Shown here: positions 1 through 8,454 of the stretch, one piece after another | How positions within the stretch are numbered: the stretch's first letter is position 1 | Layout of the letters: the number at the start of each line of letters is the position of its first letter | Origin: CAJQND01 sp051010055 | GTDB lineage: Bacteria; Pseudomonadota; Alphaproteobacteria; Rhizobiales; CAJQND01 | Assembly: GCA_051010055.1 (NCBI GenBank) | Contig: JBPCVY010000048.1 | Location: forward strand, 1 to 41,138 | Length of the DNA stretch: 41,138 bases | Reading direction: 5' to 3' | Made by a program: the position numbers and the translations under genes | Notes under the pieces: model-generated | Seen by the model: the letters and a program-made list of their open reading frames with translations, nothing else | Told to the model about the DNA's origin: nothing | Databases searched by the model: none

Positions 1-520
1 TTATCCAGGCAAGCTTTCCGGCATCTTCCGGCTCAATTGTCTCTGCATCTTCGGTGGTTTCCACCAAAGTAATGGCCCGTTCGGGCAGCTGGCCCATGGT
101 GCCGATAACTTCCGGGTGTCCGGCATGGCCGATCATGATGATGTCCAGGCCGCGCTCATGGTGGCGTTCTGCTTCCATATGAACCTTGGAAACCAGCGGG
201 CAGGTTGCATCCAGATAAAACAGGTTGCGCCGCTTGGCGTCGGCCGGAACTGATTTTGGAACCCCATGGGCGGCAAAGATAACCGGGTGCTCGCCGTCGG
301 GCACTTCGTTCAGCTCTTCAACGAAAATCGCCCCCTTGTTTTCCAGGTCTTCAACCACATAGCGATTGTGAACGATTTCGTGACGCACATAGACAGGCGC
401 GCCGAATTTCTCCAGCGCCAGCTCTACAATATCGATAGCGCGCACCACACCGGCGCAAAATCCGCGCGGTGCAGCCTTCAAAATCTTCAGTTTCTTGCGT
501 TCGTTAATGGTCATGGCCAT
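1..520 (-). CDS. ispH: 4-hydroxy-3-methylbut-2-enyl diphosphate reductase, 5' part (runs off the window)
   Basis: IspH is the last enzyme of the MEP isoprenoid pathway, a 4Fe-4S protein that reduces HMBPP to IPP and DMAPP in the cytoplasm. The reverse-strand translation begins MAMTINERKKLKILKAAPRG and continues with FCAGVVRAID, which holds the first cluster cysteine. The family blocks HEIVHN, FAAHGVP, DATCPLVSKVH (second cysteine) and IGHAGHPEV follow. About 173 residues are visible of the usual 310 or so; the 3' part lies beyond position 1. The start could be the ATG at 520 or the in-frame ATG at 514; 520 was chosen because it has a purine-rich stretch just upstream. It is divergent from the glycine cleavage operon. 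ispE and a polyprenyl diphosphate synthase later in the window belong to the same overall pathway but are not linked to this gene. Confidence 0.95.
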   Translation of the reverse strand, partial: MAMTINERKKLKILKAAPRGFCAGVVRAIDIVELALEKFGAPVYVRHEIVHNRYVVEDLENKGAIFVEELNEVPDGEHPVIFAAHGVPKSVPADAKRRNLFYLDATCPLVSKVHMEAERHHERGLDIIMIGHAGHPEVIGTMGQLPERAITLVETTEDAETIEPEDAGKLAWI

Positions 521-550
521 TTCCCGCAGTGAGACAGTCCGTTTTGCCGT

Positions 551-579
551 AATAGAGGTATGAGAGGGGCAAAAGTCAA
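551..579 (-). promoter_or_regulatory. candidate sigma-70 promoter of ispH
   Basis: On the minus strand TTGACT (579-574) is followed after exactly 17 bases by TCTATT (556-551), about 30 bases upstream of the ispH ATG at 520. This is prediction by motif and spacing only. Confidence 0.45.
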
Positions 580-640
580 GCCAGCCCAATCATTTGCCGC
601 GCCTATTTGTAAGACTTTTCAGCTTCCGGAACAACTAGGC

Positions 641-669
641 TTGACGGATGGCCGCAACCCCGTCATTTA
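641..669 (+). promoter_or_regulatory. candidate promoter of the gcvTHP operon
   Basis: TTGACG (641-646) and CATTTA (664-669) are separated by 17 bases. The -10 is weak, but the predicted start (about 676-680) lies just before the glycine riboswitch, as needed for the leader RNA to contain both aptamers. Confidence 0.4.
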
Positions 670-689
670 TAGCGCCATCAAGGCTATGG

Positions 690-906
690 CCAATGCGGGA
701 GAGACCGGCTCAAAGCTGCCGGCGCCGAAGGAGCAACCGCCCCGGAAACTCTCAGGCAGAAGGACCGCAATTGGTGTGCCGCTCTGGAGAGCAGCTGTGT
801 AAGTGATTGCACCGCTCACCGAAGGGGGTAAGCTGGATTGGCGCGCTACCGGCAAGCGGATGCGCTGAAAAAGTGAAATCTCTCAGGTTTCTGACAGATG
901 GGGTGG
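690..906 (+). promoter_or_regulatory. tandem glycine riboswitch
   Basis: Two aptamers in series have the glycine riboswitch core. Aptamer 1 has GGAGAG at 698-703, GCCGAAGGAGCAA at 724-736 and CTCTCAGG at 749-756. Aptamer 2 has GGAGAG at 786-791, CACCGAAGGGGGTAA from about 817, and CTCTCAGG at 880-887. The linker is about ten bases, as in cooperative tandem glycine riboswitches (Rfam gcvT family). It sits directly upstream of gcvT, so glycine very probably turns the glycine cleavage operon on. Downstream, 907-961 contains only a weak GGGAC-T5-CCC hairpin and then the gcvT ribosome-binding site GGGAGA (951-956). The sequence does not decide between transcriptional and translational control. Confidence 0.93.
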
Positions 907-961
907 TGCTGGGACTTTTTCCCGGTCACTATGTTCTGTCGGTGATGCCTGGGAGACAAGC

Positions 962-2098
962 ATGGCAAATCAAAGTTCAGATGAAAAGCTGGCCAAAACG
1001 CCGCTCCACGAGCGCCACGTGGCGCTGGGCGGGCGGATGGTGCCTTTTGCCGGCTACGAAATGCCCGTTCAATATCCAAGCGGGATAATTGCCGAGCATA
1101 ATCAAACCCGCGAAAGCGCCGGTTTGTTCGATGTCTCGCATATGGGCCAGTGTTTCGTCATTGGTCCCGATCACGAAACTACCGCTGCGGCGCTTGAAGC
1201 ACTGGTGCCCGCTGACATTCTTGGCCTGGAACTCGGCCAGCAGCGCTATACCCAGTTCACCAATGAAAATGGCGGCATAATCGATGATTTGATGGTCACT
1301 CGGTCAGTATCGCCAGATGATGATGGCAGATTGTTCCTGGTGGTGAACGCAGCATGCAAGGATGTTGATTTTGCGCTGCTTAAGGAAAACCTTCCTGAAG
1401 GCATCAGGTTTGAAGAGATAAGCGGCAGGGCGCTGCTGGCTGTGCAGGGGCCAAAGGCGGTGGATGCGCTTTCGCGCCATTGCCCGCAAGCTGCAGCGCT
1501 TTCCTTCATGAGCGCAACCAGCGCGGAATTTGACGGTATTGATTGCCATATTTCGCGGTCTGGCTACACCGGTGAGGATGGCTATGAGATTTCCGTACAA
1601 GCAGAACATGCAGGTGCGGTTATGGATGCGCTTTTGGCCGAGCCTGAGATTGAACCCATTGGCCTTGGAGCCCGCGACAGCCTGCGCCTGGAGGCGGGAC
1701 TTTGCCTTTATGGTCACGATATTGACCAGACCACCACGCCGGTTGAGGCAGGGCTATTATGGTCTATCGGCAAGCGCCGGCGTGAGGAAGGCGGGTTTCC
1801 CGGAGCGCACATTGTGCAGCAGCAAATAGCAGAAGGGCGCAAGCGCGCACGCGTTGGCATATTGCCGGAAGGCCGCGCACCCGCACGCGAAGGCACTGTC
1901 ATGGTCAAGGATGGCACTGAAATTGGCACGATAACTTCCGGTGGTTTTGGCCCGTCCGTGGGCGGGCCTGTGGCCATGGGCTACGTTTCAATTGAACATG
2001 CCAAGGCCGATACGGCCTTGGATTTAATGGTGCGGGGGAAGGCCTTGCCGGCCCGGGTGGCAAAACTGCCCTTCTCGCCACATGGATATAAGCGTTGA
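962..2098 (+). CDS. gcvT: glycine cleavage system T protein (aminomethyltransferase)
   Basis: GcvT transfers the methylene carbon of the aminomethyl-lipoyl H protein to tetrahydrofolate, giving 5,10-methylene-THF and ammonia. The 378-residue product is a full-length T protein. It opens with TPLHERHVALGGRMVPFAGYE and has GLFDVSHMGQ, the folate-fold segment SGYTGEDGYEISV, and LGARDSLRLEAGLCLYGHD typical of the family. A C-terminal GCV_T_C barrel follows, with ITSGGFGPSVGGPVAMGYV. The ATG at 962 has GGGAGA six bases upstream. It is the first gene of gcvT-gcvH-gcvP, controlled by the riboswitch just before it. gcvH starts 25 bases after its stop. No lipoamide dehydrogenase (L protein) gene is present; it is normally shared with 2-oxoacid dehydrogenases and encoded elsewhere. 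Confidence 0.97.
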   Translation: MANQSSDEKLAKTPLHERHVALGGRMVPFAGYEMPVQYPSGIIAEHNQTRESAGLFDVSHMGQCFVIGPDHETTAAALEALVPADILGLELGQQRYTQFTNENGGIIDDLMVTRSVSPDDDGRLFLVVNAACKDVDFALLKENLPEGIRFEEISGRALLAVQGPKAVDALSRHCPQAAALSFMSATSAEFDGIDCHISRSGYTGEDGYEISVQAEHAGAVMDALLAEPEIEPIGLGARDSLRLEAGLCLYGHDIDQTTTPVEAGLLWSIGKRRREEGGFPGAHIVQQQIAEGRKRARVGILPEGRAPAREGTVMVKDGTEIGTITSGGFGPSVGGPVAMGYVSIEHAKADTALDLMVRGKALPARVAKLPFSPHGYKR

Positions 2099-2123
2099 AT
2101 AATCTTCTAGCGGAGGAACGAAA

Positions 2124-2501
2124 ATGAGCGATGTAAAGTTTACCGAAGATCATGAATGGATCAGCCTTGATGGCGATATTGCCACCATCGGCATCACCAA
2201 CCATGCCCAGGAACAACTGGGTGATGTGGTGTTCGTGGACTTGCCGGAAGTTGGCGCTTCGGTGGAAAAAGGCGGCGAAGTGGCCGTTGTCGAAAGCGTG
2301 AAGGCGGCAAGCGATATCTTTGCGCCGGTTTCGGGCGAAGTCACCGAAGTGAACGGCGATTTGGAAGGTGAACCCACCAAGGTGAACGAAGATGCCGAAG
2401 GTGCTGGCTGGTTCATGAAGATCAAGGTGAGCGATGCCTCCGAACTTGAAGATCTCATGGACGCGGCTGCCTACAAGGCATTCGCCGAAGCTGAAGGCTA
2501 A
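2124..2501 (+). CDS. gcvH: glycine cleavage system H protein (lipoyl carrier)
   Basis: GcvH is the small lipoylated shuttle that carries the aminomethyl group between the P, T and L proteins. The product is 125 residues, the usual length. The lipoylation site is Lys60 in VVESVKAASDI, and the N-terminus SDVKFTEDHEWI is typical of the family. The gene has a clear Shine-Dalgarno (GGAGGAA, about ten bases before the ATG) and lies 25 bases after gcvT and 38 before gcvP. It is therefore the middle gene of the riboswitch-controlled operon. Confidence 0.97.
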   Translation: MSDVKFTEDHEWISLDGDIATIGITNHAQEQLGDVVFVDLPEVGASVEKGGEVAVVESVKAASDIFAPVSGEVTEVNGDLEGEPTKVNEDAEGAGWFMKIKVSDASELEDLMDAAAYKAFAEAEG

Positions 2502-2539
2502 AACCTTGGAAACTTCAAGAAACTGAAAGTGTATGCGCC

Positions 2540-5446
2540 ATGTCAGATAAAAGACCGGCCCTGGAAGAACTGGAACCGGGCGCCAATCTCATACCCCGCC
2601 ACATTGGCCCGCGCGATGATGACGTTGCGGAGATGCTATCGGAAATCTCGGCAAACTCGCTTGATGATTTGATCAGCAAGGTAGTGCCGGAAGCCATCCG
2701 CACCGGGCGCCCGCTGACGCTTCCTGATGCCAAGAGCGAACGGGAATCGCTTTCCTATTTGCGCAAGATGGCGGACAGGAACCGGGTTTTCACTTCGATG
2801 ATCGGCATGGGATATTACGGCACGGTGACGCCCAAGATAATCCTGCGCAAGGTTCTTGAAAATCCCGGCTGGTATACGGCCTACACACCCTATCAGGCAG
2901 AGGTGAGCCAGGGCCGGCTTGAAGCATTGTTAAACTTCCAGCAAATGGTCCAGGACCTTACCGGATTTGATCTGGCCAATGCTTCGCTGTTGGATGAAGC
3001 AACCGCTGCAGCCGAAGCAATGGCGATGGCAAAGCGGGTTTCTAAGTCAAAGAGCAATTGTTTCTTTGTTGACGAAGACACCCATCCCCAAACCATTGCG
3101 GTTCTTGAAACCCGGGCAGAAGCGTTCGGGTTTGAAATTGTCATTGGCGATCCGTTCGCCGACATTGAAGGGCGGGAAGTTTTCGGCGCGCTTCTTTCAT
3201 ATCCCGGCTCAAGCGGTGAAATCCGCGATTTCCGCAGCGTTATTGAGGTTATTCACGGGCAGGGGGCGCTGGCCGCGATGGCGACGGATTTGCTGGCCCT
3301 TGCCTTGCTGACGCCGCCTGGCGAGCTTGGAGCAGATATTGCTATTGGCAGTGCTCAGCGCTTCGGTGTGCCCATGGGCTATGGCGGCCCGCACGCGGCG
3401 TTTTTTGCCACCAGCCAGGCCCACAAGCGGACGGTTCCGGGCCGCATTATCGGCGTGTCGGAAGATGTGCACGGCAATCAGGCATTGCGCATGGCCCTGC
3501 AGACCCGCGAGCAGCATATCCGCCGAGATAAGGCCACCAGTAATATTTGCACCGCCCAGGTGCTGCTGGCGGTGATTGCCGGTTTTTATGCGGTTTATCA
3601 CGGGCCTGAGGGTATCAGGAAAATTGCCCGCAGGGTTCACCGAATGACGAAAATCCTGGCAGCTGGCATCCGCGAACTCGGGTTCGATGTGGTGAGCGAA
3701 GGCTTTTTCGACACCATCACCGTGCGCATTCCCGGCCAGGCAAACCGCATAGCGGCCAAGGCCCGCGAGAAACGCATCAATTTGCGCGTGGTCGATGCGG
3801 ACCATGTTGGTATTTCGTTTGATGAAACCACCCGGCGCAGTGAGCTTGAGCGTTTGTGGACCTGCTTTGCTACCAATGCCGTAGAGGTTATCTCAGTTTC
3901 TGAAATCGATGACAGCGTCAAGCCGGTCATCATTGGGGACCTGCGCCGCAAAAGCCCCTATCTCACCCATCCCGTATTTTCGCTCTATCACAGCGAAACA
4001 GAGATGATGAGATATGTGCGGACGTTGCAGGTAAAGGACATTTCCCTTGACCGCTCAATGATCCCGCTTGGTTCATGCACCATGAAGCTCAATGCGACTT
4101 CGGAAATGATCCCGGTCACGTTCAGGAACTTTTCACAAATTCACCCCTTCGCGCCACTTGACCAAACGCAAGGTTACCAGCAGCTGTTCGAAGAGCTGGA
4201 ATCGATGCTGTGCGAGATTACCGGCTTTGACGCGGTTTCCCTGCAGCCGAATGCGGGCAGTCAGGGTGAATATGCGGGCCTTCTTGCAATCCGCAAGTAT
4301 CACCTTTCCAACGGAGATGATGGCCGCAATATCTGCCTCATACCTGCGTCAGCCCACGGTACCAATCCTGCAAGTGCGGTGATGGCGGGGCTGAAGGTCG
4401 TTGTCGTCAAATGCGATGAGCAAGGCAATGTCGATGTGGACGACTTGCGGGCCAAGGCAGAAGAGCACAAGCAAACCCTTGCTGCGCTGATGATCACTTA
4501 CCCCTCAACACACGGGGTTTTCGAAGAAGCAATCAAGGAAATTTGCGCCATCATTCATGACAATCGCGGCCAGGTTTATTTTGACGGCGCTAATCTCAAC
4601 GCATTGGTCGGGCTGGTGCGCCCTGCGGAAATTGGCGCCGATGTGTGTCATATGAACCTGCATAAGACATTCTGCATCCCGCATGGTGGCGGGGGCCCCG
4701 GCATGGGGCCTATTGGCCTGAAAGCGCATCTGGCGCCGTTTGCGCCCGACCACGATGTGGTTGACGGGGTTAACCCGGCCGCTGGCAACCGCCTGCCGGA
4801 AGGACAGGTATCAGCTGCACCCTGGGGCTCGGCATCCATCTTGCCGATCTCATGGTCCTACATCGCCATGATGGGCGCTGACGGCCTCACCCAAGCAACC
4901 AAGGTGGCCATCCTTTCGGCGAACTATATGGCCCGCAGGCTGGCGCCGCATTTTCCTGTGGTCTACACCGGACCCGGCGGTTATGTGGCCCACGAATGCA
5001 TCATCGATATCCGGCAAATCAAGGAGGCCTGCGGCATTACATCGGAAGATGTAGCCAAGCGCCTTGCTGACTTCGGGTTCCATGCACCTACCATGTCGTT
5101 TCCAGTGCCCGAAACCATGATGGTTGAGCCAACTGAGAGCGAATCGAAAGCTGAAATCGACCGCTTCTGTGATGCCATGATCACCATCAGGAAGGAAATC
5201 GCCGATATAGAAGCAGGCAAAGTGGATGAGGAAAACAATGTGGTCCGCAATTCACCCCATACCTATGACTTGCTGATGAGCCAATGGAGCCTTCCTTATG
5301 AAAAGGATCAGGCTTTCTTCCCCCTTGGCCGGACCCGTTCAGACAAGTACTGGCCGCCGGTGGGGCGTGTGGACAATGTGGCAGGCGACCGTAACCTGGT
5401 TTGTTCCTGCCCGCCGCTTGAAGCCTATATGGAGGCGGCTGAGTAA
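2540..5446 (+). CDS. gcvP: glycine dehydrogenase (decarboxylating), P protein
   Basis: GcvP is the PLP enzyme that decarboxylates glycine and loads the remaining aminomethyl group on lipoyl-GcvH. At 968 residues it is the single-chain homodimeric form in which both ancestral halves are fused, not the split GcvPA/GcvPB pair. The PLP lysine is Lys709 in HMNLHKTFCIPHGGGGPGMG. Other family blocks are FTSMIGMGYYG near residue 85, NPGWYTAYTPYQAE, SLGSCTMKLN-like IPLGSCTMKLN, and the C-terminal RTRSDKYWPPVGRVDN. No strong Shine-Dalgarno precedes the ATG; close spacing after gcvH suggests translation within the operon. Transcription ends at the strong hairpin at 5472-5509. Confidence 0.97.
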   Translation: MSDKRPALEELEPGANLIPRHIGPRDDDVAEMLSEISANSLDDLISKVVPEAIRTGRPLTLPDAKSERESLSYLRKMADRNRVFTSMIGMGYYGTVTPKIILRKVLENPGWYTAYTPYQAEVSQGRLEALLNFQQMVQDLTGFDLANASLLDEATAAAEAMAMAKRVSKSKSNCFFVDEDTHPQTIAVLETRAEAFGFEIVIGDPFADIEGREVFGALLSYPGSSGEIRDFRSVIEVIHGQGALAAMATDLLALALLTPPGELGADIAIGSAQRFGVPMGYGGPHAAFFATSQAHKRTVPGRIIGVSEDVHGNQALRMALQTREQHIRRDKATSNICTAQVLLAVIAGFYAVYHGPEGIRKIARRVHRMTKILAAGIRELGFDVVSEGFFDTITVRIPGQANRIAAKAREKRINLRVVDADHVGISFDETTRRSELERLWTCFATNAVEVISVSEIDDSVKPVIIGDLRRKSPYLTHPVFSLYHSETEMMRYVRTLQVKDISLDRSMIPLGSCTMKLNATSEMIPVTFRNFSQIHPFAPLDQTQGYQQLFEELESMLCEITGFDAVSLQPNAGSQGEYAGLLAIRKYHLSNGDDGRNICLIPASAHGTNPASAVMAGLKVVVVKCDEQGNVDVDDLRAKAEEHKQTLAALMITYPSTHGVFEEAIKEICAIIHDNRGQVYFDGANLNALVGLVRPAEIGADVCHMNLHKTFCIPHGGGGPGMGPIGLKAHLAPFAPDHDVVDGVNPAAGNRLPEGQVSAAPWGSASILPISWSYIAMMGADGLTQATKVAILSANYMARRLAPHFPVVYTGPGGYVAHECIIDIRQIKEACGITSEDVAKRLADFGFHAPTMSFPVPETMMVEPTESESKAEIDRFCDAMITIRKEIADIEAGKVDEENNVVRNSPHTYDLLMSQWSLPYEKDQAFFPLGRTRSDKYWPPVGRVDNVAGDRNLVCSCPPLEAYMEAAE

Positions 5447-5471
5447 CGCTCCGGTCCACAATCCGAGGCAC

Positions 5472-5509
5472 AAAAAAACCCCCGCAAGTCAGTGCTTGCG
5501 GGGGTTTTT
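5472..5509. terminator. bidirectional rho-independent terminator between gcvP and atpF
   Basis: A perfect 10-bp stem CCCCCGCAAG / CTTGCGGGGG (5479-5488 with 5495-5504) has a six-base loop. It is flanked by A7 on the left and T5 on the right, so it has a U-tract in both directions. It lies between the convergent gcvTHP and atpIBEF'F operons and can end both. Confidence 0.92.
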
Positions 5510-5527
5510 AAATTCTGTCTCGATGGA

Positions 5528-6013
5528 TCAGTTCAGTTTGTTCTTCACCGCTGCAATTGATTCATCAATCAGGCTTGTGGCCTTGGCGCCTTTGACCTCG
5601 CCGGCAATAATCTTGCCAGCAGCATCAATCGCCAGTTCACTGGCCACAGCGCGCACTTCTTTCATTGCTGCTGTTTCGGCCTGTGCAATTTTCTGCTCCG
5701 CCATTTGTGTGCGGCGCTCAAGGCTTTCAGCAAGCTTTTTGCGCGCCTCTACGGAATAGGCTTCAGCTTCGCTTTTGGCCTGGGCAACAATGGCCTCGGC
5801 CTCTTTCTCAGCTTCTGTCTTTTTGCGCTGATAGTCGGCCAGCAAGGCTTGCGCTTCCTCGCGCAGTTTTTTTGCTTCTTCCAGTTCAGCGCTGATCCGC
5901 TCTGCGCGCTCATCGAGCGCATTGGTGATCATAGCTGGAACCTTTTTCCAGATCAGCAGGGCGATAAACAGAAGGAAGCTAACGCCTACCCAGAAATCCG
6001 GTGTACTTAACAT
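5528..6013 (-). CDS. atpF: F0F1 ATP synthase subunit b
   Basis: Subunit b forms half of the peripheral stalk that holds F1 to the membrane F0 sector. The 161-residue protein has one N-terminal membrane helix (about residues 7-24, FWVGVSFLLFIALLIW). The long polar coiled-coil helix after it is rich in Ala, Glu, Lys and Gln. It is the last gene of the F0 operon, 18 bases after the b' gene. Two b-type genes (b and b') are normal for Alphaproteobacteria, cyanobacteria and chloroplasts, where the stalk is a heterodimer. The F1 genes are not in this window, as expected from the split arrangement in this class. Confidence 0.93.
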   Translation of the reverse strand: MLSTPDFWVGVSFLLFIALLIWKKVPAMITNALDERAERISAELEEAKKLREEAQALLADYQRKKTEAEKEAEAIVAQAKSEAEAYSVEARKKLAESLERRTQMAEQKIAQAETAAMKEVRAVASELAIDAAGKIIAGEVKGAKATSLIDESIAAVKNKLN

Positions 6014-6031
6014 GCTGTCATATCCTCCGGA

Positions 6032-6511
6032 TCAGCTTGCGTCCGCTACGGCTTTTTTCACCGCAGCAGCCGTCGGCTTGGTGCCGATGAGCTGGCTGAC
6101 GATTTCAGTCGCAGTTGACGATGCCACCTGTTCAACGCTTTTAAGCGCCTGGGCCTTGGTTTCAGCAATACGTGCTTCGGCCTTTTCCATGCGCGCGCCC
6201 AGTTCAGCGTCAAGTTTTGCCCGTTCCTTCTCAACTTCAGCGTGGAGAATATCGCGGGTTTCCTGGGCAATCACATGGGCTTTAGCCCGTGCTTCTGCCA
6301 GCGCGGCCTCATAGGCAGCGATAGCTTTTTCCGTGTCGCCTTTCAACCGCTGAGCTTCATCAAGGTCAGTGGCAATGCGATTTTGCCGCTGTTCGATGGT
6401 GCCGCCGATTTTTGGAAGGGCGAATTTGGAGATGAGGATATAGAGCACCCCGAAAGTGATCGCCAGCCAGATAAGCTGCGGCGGCCACATTGAGAAATCG
6501 AGTTGAGGCAT
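6032..6511 (-). CDS. atpF': F0F1 ATP synthase subunit b' (second b-type subunit)
   Basis: This is the second peripheral-stalk subunit, which pairs with b. It has one N-terminal membrane helix (PQLIWLAITFGVLYILISKF) followed by KIGGTIEQRQNRIATDLDEA and a long coiled coil. The start was placed at the ATG at 6511 (MPQLDFSMWPPQ), which has GACGGGA just upstream and gives 159 residues. An in-frame TTG at 6544 would add eleven residues and is less likely. The b' gene lies between atpE and atpF. The 153 bases separating it from atpE hold a small hairpin at 6598-6617. Confidence 0.92.
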   Translation of the reverse strand: MPQLDFSMWPPQLIWLAITFGVLYILISKFALPKIGGTIEQRQNRIATDLDEAQRLKGDTEKAIAAYEAALAEARAKAHVIAQETRDILHAEVEKERAKLDAELGARMEKAEARIAETKAQALKSVEQVASSTATEIVSQLIGTKPTAAAVKKAVADAS

Positions 6512-6597
6512 GCCCGTCCCGTCTTTCGCTAGTGTTGTCGTCAACGCCGGTGGAAAGTGCGGTCAATCCGCCTGGCCCCCGGCGTACCCGCAAGGCA

Positions 6598-6617
6598 GCC
6601 GTCAGTTTGATGACGGC
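6598..6617 (-). other. small intercistronic hairpin in the atpE-atpF' gap
   Basis: The inverted repeat GCCGTCA / TGACGGC (7 bp, six-base loop) lies in the gap between atpE and atpF'. It has no U-tract, so it is not a terminator. It could stabilise the atpE part of the message, which must be translated in excess (inference). Confidence 0.35.
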
Positions 6618-6664
6618 GCCACATTATGCGGACTGAGTTTTGTGTTCTTCTGAGTTCTTATTTC

Positions 6665-6892
6665 TTAGAACACAAACAGAATGATCAGTGCAACCACCAG
6701 GCCGAACAGACCGGTAGCTTCTGCAAGAGCAAAGCCCAGCAGAAGGTTTGGGAACTGACTGGCGGCGGCTGCCGGGTTGCGCAGAGCGCCGGATAGGTAG
6801 TTGCCGAAAATGTGGCCGATACCGACACCAGCGCCGGCGAGTGCGATTGCCGCAAGACCGGCACCAATCAGCTTTGCTGCTTCAGGTTCCAT
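6665..6892 (-). CDS. atpE: F0F1 ATP synthase subunit c
   Basis: Subunit c forms the proton-carrying rotor ring. The 75-residue protein is a two-helix hairpin. Helix 1 contains the glycine-rich AGAGVGIGHIFG packing motif, the polar loop is ALRNPAA, and helix 2 has the proton-binding carboxylate Glu58 in GFALAEATGLFG. There is no sodium-binding Gln/Ser pattern that I can recognise, so it is probably proton-driven. A Shine-Dalgarno (GGAG) lies about ten bases before the ATG. Its place between atpB and the b-type genes is standard. Confidence 0.96.
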   Translation of the reverse strand: MEPEAAKLIGAGLAAIALAGAGVGIGHIFGNYLSGALRNPAAAASQFPNLLLGFALAEATGLFGLVVALIILFVF

Positions 6893-6934
6893 TGGAAAAA
6901 ACTCCTCTTTGGATTTTCATTAGATTGGTTGAGA

Positions 6935-7708
6935 TTAGTGATGCATGTTGATCGCATCGTTTAGGTAGATGCAGGTCAGAACCGCAAAAACGTAGGCCTG
7001 CAGGAATGCAACAAGAATTTCCAGCCCGGTCAGCGCAACCATAATGGCCAGCGGCACAAAACCACCAAGAAGGCCCATGGCGACAACAAACCCGGCGAAC
7101 ACTTTCAGCATGGTGTGGCCGGCCATCATGTTGGCAAACAAACGCACAGACAGGCTGATCGGGCGAGTGAAGTAGGAAATCACTTCAATCACCGTCAACA
7201 GCGGGAGCAAAACTGCCGGCACGCCGGATGGCACAAACAGCTTGAGATAGCCCATCCCATGCTTGACGAAACCAACAACGGTTGCCAGCACAAAAACGAA
7301 CAGCGCCATAGCGAAAGTCACGATGATGTGGCTGGTAACGGTGAACGGGTGCACAAGCACAGGAATATTCACCATTCCCCACATATTGGCTGCCAGAATG
7401 AACATGAACAGCGTAAAGATGAGCGGGAAGAACGCGCGCCCGGATCCGCCAAGGATGTCGCGCATCATGTTTGAAATGAACTCGTAGGCCAGCTCGCCCA
7501 CAGACTGCAGTCTTCCTGGCACAAGCTTCGAAGAGCTTGCAAGCAGCAGCAGGGCCACGGAAACAACGCAGATAACCATCCACAAGGAGGCATTGGTGAA
7601 CGAAGCGTCAAGCCCGCCCAAATTGATCTTTAATATCGGATGCACCTCGAACTGGTGCATGGGATCGAGGGCCAATCCGCCTTCTGCTCCTTGAGATTCG
7701 CTAGCCAC
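6935..7708 (-). CDS. atpB: F0F1 ATP synthase subunit a
   Basis: Subunit a is the membrane stator with the two proton half-channels. The product has five to six membrane helices, and the essential Arg is in PISLSVRLFANMMAGH. The C-terminus (AYVFAVLTCIYLNDAINMHH) is typical. The start was placed at the GTG at 7708 (VASESQGAEGG), because GGGGACGG lies just upstream and the result, 257 residues, fits alphaproteobacterial AtpB. The frame stays open further upstream to a TTG at 7777, but the extra residues do not look like AtpB. The gene follows atpI and precedes atpE. Confidence 0.95.
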   Translation of the reverse strand: MASESQGAEGGLALDPMHQFEVHPILKINLGGLDASFTNASLWMVICVVSVALLLLASSSKLVPGRLQSVGELAYEFISNMMRDILGGSGRAFFPLIFTLFMFILAANMWGMVNIPVLVHPFTVTSHIIVTFAMALFVFVLATVVGFVKHGMGYLKLFVPSGVPAVLLPLLTVIEVISYFTRPISLSVRLFANMMAGHTMLKVFAGFVVAMGLLGGFVPLAIMVALTGLEILVAFLQAYVFAVLTCIYLNDAINMHH

Positions 7709-7798
7709 GTGTGCCGTCCCCTGTTTGCAAACCCGCCTTTTGAGTTTTGCCTCGGCGAGGTATGCGTTTGTCTTCAAATTCTACACGCCAACCGGAAT

Positions 7799-8164
7799 TC
7801 AGTCGTCATCATCATCAGTATCTCGCGCTTGTGGCCCTTTGGATATATACTCCATATGCCTTCGGGCTTCGTCAGACTGCGCGATACGGATGACGTTCAA
7901 AACACCTGCTGCTACCCCCAAAGGTATGAAAACCACCATGAACCAAGGCTGGGTTCCCAGCCAGTAGTCCAAAGCCCAACCGATTGCCAATCCGGCAAAC
8001 ACAGCTACAACAAGGTCCGTTGCAATGCGAAAGCCCAAACTATAAGCGGTACCTTTTCGGTATCGCGGCTGGTCCTGGCCGTTGATGGTTTCCTGCGCTT
8101 TTTGCAGGCGCTTGTCGAAATCCTTCAGTTGACCGGACGATGGCTTGGATTTGTCACCGTCCAT
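7799..8164 (-). CDS. atpI: AtpI-family F0F1 ATP synthase assembly protein
   Basis: This 121-residue protein has two membrane helices (LVVAVFAGLAIGWALDYWLG and FMVVFIPLGVAAGVLNVIRI) after a charged N-terminal segment. This matches the AtpI / ATPase_gene1 family that heads F0 operons and helps c-ring assembly. It ends in a run of acidic residues (TDDDDD). As first gene of the operon it lies about 67 bases behind a good sigma-70 promoter. Confidence 0.88.
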   Translation of the reverse strand: MDGDKSKPSSGQLKDFDKRLQKAQETINGQDQPRYRKGTAYSLGFRIATDLVVAVFAGLAIGWALDYWLGTQPWFMVVFIPLGVAAGVLNVIRIAQSDEARRHMEYISKGPQARDTDDDDD

Positions 8165-8230
8165 GGTATTTACCTCAATGTTCTGGTGGCCCCGAAAGGT
8201 GAATTTCCACGCCCCCTTGAAACCGGGCGC

Positions 8231-8259
8231 ACAATAGAGCGGAGCACTAGGGGTGTCAA
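8231..8259 (-). promoter_or_regulatory. sigma-70 promoter of the atpIBEF'F operon
   Basis: On the minus strand TTGACA (8259-8254), a 17-base spacer and TATTGT (8236-8231) make a near-consensus promoter. It would give a leader of about 60 bases before atpI. A second copy of the -35 octamer, TTGACACC, lies eleven bases further upstream. The 290 bases between smc and atpI hold no gene that I can support. Confidence 0.65.
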
Positions 8260-8454
8260 CCCGGTGTCAACATGTTTAAGTTATTGAAAAATATACAGTT
8301 TTTGACAATTTTGGAGTCTGCGGCAATTGGTCAAGCAATATGCCTCGTGAATCTTGCCCCAAGGCTCGGCGAAACACCGCGGAAATTTGTGAATTCGGCT
8401 GGGATTTGAGACAAACTATGCAGTCAGCATGTGGCCTTGGCGCCGGAAACCAGA

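Noticed and set aside
5472..5509. Member of the palindromic repeat family
   Set aside because: The sequence is unrelated to the TTAGAGC repeats and has the GC stem plus A/T tracts of a bidirectional terminator.
7640..8287. 215-codon open frame on the plus strand
   Set aside because: It is antisense to atpI and the start of atpB and shows no domain.
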